From Niallia endozanthoxylica (GTDB lineage: Bacteria; Bacillota; Bacilli; Bacillales; Cytobacillaceae): a stretch of DNA of 64,000 bases. Position numbers and translations under genes: made by a program. Every line of letters starts with the position of its first letter. Within the stretch, counting starts at the first letter, position 1. The notes under the pieces are model-generated. The model made no database searches and was not told the DNA's origin. It saw nothing but the letters and a program-made list of their open reading frames with translations. This document shows, one piece after another, positions 61,613-64,000 of the stretch. The stretch lies in contig NZ_VYKL01000014.1 in NCBI RefSeq assembly GCF_008710145.1, positions 92,206 to 156,205 of the forward strand. Reading direction: 5' to 3'.

Positions 61613-62379
61613 GCCTTTTCCTCCCATTGAACAAATATCGGCTGTTTTTCTAGGTATTCTATGTATGATGCAAGATCACTTAAACCATCCACAAAAAAGA
61701 TTCGGCAACCGCGTTCATCACCATATTCTTTTAGTTTCGTAATACGCTGATAGCCTAGTCTTTTACTGGCAACATAACCTGTGATATATTCCGGATCATC
61801 GGACCAGCATAGTTCTGCTACAGTAGCGGGATGGGCACACACCTTTGCAGCCAGCACAAGCGCTTCCCTCATTCTTTGACTTCGAGTCAATTGGTAATGC
61901 TCAGCCCATTTTTCAAAATTGGCTGTTAACCAGTCCATTCTTGAAACCCTGATCCCCTTCTCATTTCGATCATCAATTCGTAAACCAGAACGGATATCAA
62001 ACAAAATGGCTCCTCTTAGTTCGGAAAATTCAGTTATTAATTCATATGCCTTGTCAATACTTTCTGTCGGAACTCCCGCTTGCTCTAAAAGTTTCCGGGC
62101 AGCAGATTGTCCTTCCTCAACAGATGACGCTTCATAGGTTCTAACTGGTAATGGCTTTAATACTTTTATCGGCTCTTCAATCTTTTCAAACTGAATTTGC
62201 ATAAAATCTGGGTTACCTCTTGAATGTGATAACGCTTTTTCTAGCAAGACATTAACCATACTTTTTAAATCAGTATAAGTGGAAATTTGTTCCCCACCAG
62301 AAATATGCTTTCCACCTTGTTCATGAGGCCCGTTCTGAGATGCTCTCATTCTTACACTATAGTATTTTTCCTCTAGCAA
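61597..62379 (-). CDS. bioW: 6-carboxyhexanoate-CoA ligase
   Basis: A 260-residue pimeloyl-CoA synthetase closely similar to B. subtilis BioW ([61 protein letters not shown]). I start at the TTG at 62379, which has AAAGGATGG upstream and gives nearly the same length as B. subtilis BioW; the ATG at 62391 lies inside that site. It is the first gene of bioWAFDBI. Confidence 0.94.
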   Translation of the reverse strand: MLEEKYYSVRMRASQNGPHEQGGKHISGGEQISTYTDLKSMVNVLLEKALSHSRGNPDFMQIQFEKIEEPIKVLKPLPVRTYEASSVEEGQSAARKLLEQAGVPTESIDKAYELITEFSELRGAILFDIRSGLRIDDRNEKGIRVSRMDWLTANFEKWAEHYQLTRSQRMREALVLAAKVCAHPATVAELCWSDDPEYITGYVASKRLGYQRITKLKEYGDERGCRIFFVDGLSDLASYIEYLEKQPIFVQWEEKACHTS

Positions 62380-62575
62380 GATTTCTACCATCCTTTCATT
62401 TTCTCAACATCCTTATCGGCGGAAAAGCGGTGTTGATATTTATACATTCCTTTTGACTTTGCAATTACAGTCATCGTTTTCTTCTGAATGGACTTTTGTA
62501 TAATTCAAACAAGAATATGGAATCTACTCATAATTACCTGTTGAACCTCTTACATTCGTTTATTAAATAAATCCT

Positions 62576-62618
62576 TTTTATATGTTAACTTATTTTTTAT
62601 AATAGTTAACATATAAAA
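62576..62618 (-). promoter_or_regulatory. BirA operator of the biotin operon
   Basis: TTTTATATGTTAAC-N15-GTTAACATATAAAA is an exact 14-bp-arm dyad. The GTTAAC arms with a 15-base spacer match the B. subtilis BirA box. It lies about 200 bases upstream of bioW. Biotin-bound BirA should repress here. No strong -35 box is obvious. Confidence 0.9.
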
Positions 62619-62764
62619 TAGTAAATAATATTGTTTATTTTGTCAATGTTTTAATTAGTATAGAAACTTCTCTATTTTTTTCAAATTGGAAGAGCTATTT
62701 TAAAAGAGAAAAATTTAGTAATGAAAACGGATAGCTGTTGTCGTAGTGTAAGAAATAAAAATAT

Positions 62765-62796
62765 GCCTACATAAATACATATGTAATTATGTAGGC
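62765..62796 (-). terminator. Terminator of the Pro-repeat protein gene
   Basis: GCCTACATAA and TTATGTAGGC arms around a 12-base loop; on the minus strand ATATTTTTATTT follows. The interval 62797-63012 shows no gene that I can support. Confidence 0.75.
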
Positions 62797-63012
62797 GGAA
62801 TTAGTCATACAACTCGGTTCTACTGTTGTCATATGACCATTTAGGAGAGGGTACATAGCGATTTTTGTGATTTGTTCTTCTTAATCAGCTGCTTTTATCC
62901 ATAATTGCTGGTCACAAATGAAGGCAGCTATGAGCGGAGTTTCTGTATAAACCCTCGTTTAATGATCATTTCATCCCCTTAGGTCAGACCCTGTGCACTA
63001 AGACTGCACAGA

Positions 63013-63795
63013 CTAGAACCATCTTTTCCTAATCAGCCAAATAAGAGTTCCGATGCTCAGGAGACCGGTAATTATATAAAAAGGGTTAAAGGATTTCGAA
63101 GCGCCTTCTTTCTCGACCGACTTTGAGTGAGCGATTTGCTTTTCACTACTGGCCTCGTTTCCTTCAGAATCGTTTTCGGGAAAAATAGTGGCAAGATTAA
63201 TTTCTTCGTAATCTTCCGGATCAGATCGATATAAAGGATTCCTTCCTTCAGTTGAAGTATTTGAATTGGATTTTACATGCGTCTGTTCCTTTGACTGCGA
63301 TGTTGAATTGGATGTTGATGGTGAATCTGGCTGCTGTTGTGGATTTGGTTCTACTTCTGGTTTGGGTTTGGATTCTGGTACCGGTTCAGGTATTGGATTA
63401 GGTGTTGGCGCAGGTTCTGGCGTCGGTCCAGGCTCTGGTGTTGGCGCGGGCTCTGGTGTTGGTGCAGGCTCTGGTGTTGGTGCAGGCTCTGGTGTTGGCG
63501 CGGGTTCTGGTGTTGGCGCGGGTTCTGGTGTTGGCGCGGGTTCTGGTGTCGGCGCGGGTTCTGGTGTCGGTGCGGGCTCTGGTGTCGGCACGGGCTCTGG
63601 TGTTGGCGCAGGTATTTGTGCTTGTTCAGTTGCTGGCAGGGGTTCTGGCTCGGGTGTTACATTCGGGCTTGAAATGGCTGCATATACAGGATGATTTCGG
63701 CTATGTAACCCAAAGCTTCCTAACACTAATATTATTATTGTCATGGACCAATATAGACTTTTTCTTAAGATGTTTGATCTTAATTTCATACGCAT
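63013..63795 (-). CDS. Secreted Pro/Thr/Glu-repeat protein with C-terminal membrane anchor
   Basis: A 260-residue protein. Residues 1-39 are a signal peptide (basic start, hydrophobic [15 protein letters not shown], cleavage likely after VYAA). Residues 60-135 are about 12 hexapeptide repeats of the form PAPTPE, a rigid rod-like spacer. A Ser/Asn/Gln-rich region and an acidic region follow. The protein ends with one membrane helix ([17 protein letters not shown]) and RKRWF. There is no LPxTG-type sorting motif, so the anchor is probably a simple membrane helix. AGGAGG lies upstream. The function is unknown; a cell-envelope spacer is likely. Confidence 0.8.
   Translation of the reverse strand: MRMKLRSNILRKSLYWSMTIIILVLGSFGLHSRNHPVYAAISSPNVTPEPEPLPATEQAQIPAPTPEPVPTPEPAPTPEPAPTPEPAPTPEPAPTPEPAPTPEPAPTPEPAPTPEPAPTPEPGPTPEPAPTPNPIPEPVPESKPKPEVEPNPQQQPDSPSTSNSTSQSKEQTHVKSNSNTSTEGRNPLYRSDPEDYEEINLATIFPENDSEGNEASSEKQIAHSKSVEKEGASKSFNPFYIITGLLSIGTLIWLIRKRWF
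63402..63612. repeat. 18-bp tandem repeat inside the Pro-repeat gene
   Basis: About 11 to 12 copies of an 18-bp unit, GGYTCTGGTGTYGGYGCR on the plus strand, encode the PAPTPE repeats on the minus strand. Copies differ mainly at third codon positions. Copy number is likely to vary between strains. Confidence 0.85.
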
Positions 63796-63935
63796 AGCAA
63801 AGGTCTACCTCCTGTTCTTTATTAGAATCATCAAACGGCTCCATTGTTAGTTTAACAGAACAAAGGAGACGAAACTACTCAGAGCATATAAAGACAGACC
63901 ACTTTTTTTAGAAAGAAATACATAAAGTGAAACTT

Positions 63936-63970
63936 CCATCAGTGGGGTTTTTTCCATCCCCCACTGATGG
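63936..63970. terminator. Stem-loop near the right edge
   Basis: CCATCAGTGGGG, loop of 11 bases rich in T, CCCCACTGATGG: a perfect 12-bp stem. It probably ends a minus-strand gene lying beyond the window. A smaller hairpin, CCCAC-AGGAT-GTGGG, follows at 63981-63995. Confidence 0.55.
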
Positions 63971-64000
63971 TTAGTTGAGGCCCACAGGATGTGGGTCACA

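Noticed and set aside
63402..63612. Regular 18-bp repeats that could suggest a CRISPR array
   Set aside because: The units are directly adjacent with no unique spacers and encode a continuous PAPTPE protein repeat.
63266..63797. Long plus-strand reading frames opposite the Pro-repeat gene
   Set aside because: They are low-complexity shadows (Gly/Ser, Trp/Arg or Leu/Ala/Val repeats) of the tandem repeat and have no ribosome binding site; the minus frame has a signal peptide and a good start.

Overview
The window looks like the chromosome of a low-GC, spore-forming Bacillaceae (Bacillus sensu lato; the genus cannot be fixed by eye). Support comes from strong AAGGAGG-type ribosome binding sites, frequent TTG and GTG starts, the B. 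subtilis-type bioWAFDBI operon with a BirA operator, a ykkC/ykkD pair under a guanidine-I riboswitch, and a KinB-like orphan kinase. Most of the window is catabolic, with several substrate-specific operons, each with its own regulator.

Region by region. (1) 1-8.5 kb: acetone carboxylase acxABC followed by 3-oxoacid CoA-transferase scoAB, so acetone goes to acetoacetate and then acetoacetyl-CoA. The operon has a near-consensus sigma-54 promoter and a divergent sigma-54 activator. (2) 8.7-16.7 kb: an MFS transporter, then a six-gene meta-cleavage operon (hydrolase, cis-diol dehydrogenase, ACMSD-like decarboxylase, ring-hydroxylating dioxygenase alpha and beta, extradiol dioxygenase) with a divergent LysR regulator. 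(3) 16.8-24 kb: a small MITE with 8-bp target duplication, a truncated haemoglobin, a nickel-type ABC importer and NikR. (4) 24-29 kb: guanidinium exporter, threonine synthase and several small proteins of unknown function. (5) 29-52.4 kb: electron-transfer flavoprotein with its membrane Fe-S oxidoreductase, then a leucine/isovalerate-like (liu) acyl-CoA carboxylase operon that also carries an Old Yellow Enzyme, a fumarylacetoacetate-hydrolase-fold enzyme and a tandem bicupin; an MFS transporter, an EthD-like protein, a LysR regulator, and an operon of MaoC hydratase, acyl-CoA ligase and two SDRs. (6) 52.9-56 kb: a second, paralogous LysR/SDR/MFS module. (7) 56-62.6 kb: the biotin operon. (8) 63-63.8 kb: a Pro/Thr/Glu-repeat surface protein.

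The most interesting signal is a repeated leader-RNA element. Four close copies (44494-44598 minus, 44834-44928 plus, 52430-52527 minus, 52580-52690 minus) and one diverged copy (33163-33270 minus) precede operons of region 5: the acyl-CoA dehydrogenase/carboxylase operon, its MFS transporter, the MaoC/ligase/SDR operon (two tandem copies) and, for the diverged copy, etfB-etfA-fadF. Each can form either a long imperfect hairpin closed by GCTG-TTATTTAC / GTAAATAA-GCC-CAGC, or an alternative stem that takes over the same GCCCAGC strand; in the four close copies this is a terminator-like stem followed by T-rich sequence. Three transcription units start from well-formed sigma-A promoters placed just upstream of an element. 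Compensatory differences between copies support the RNA fold. I do not recognise it as a described riboswitch or protein-binding leader; it may coordinate the whole pathway.

The pieces fit together as follows. Acetone carboxylation and the HMG-CoA-lyase-like step would both deliver acetoacetate, which scoAB activates. EtfAB and FadF would take electrons from the acyl-CoA dehydrogenase to the quinone pool. The biotin operon supplies the cofactor for the acyl-CoA carboxylase. The actual growth substrates of the aromatic and acyl-CoA pathways cannot be read from sequence alone.
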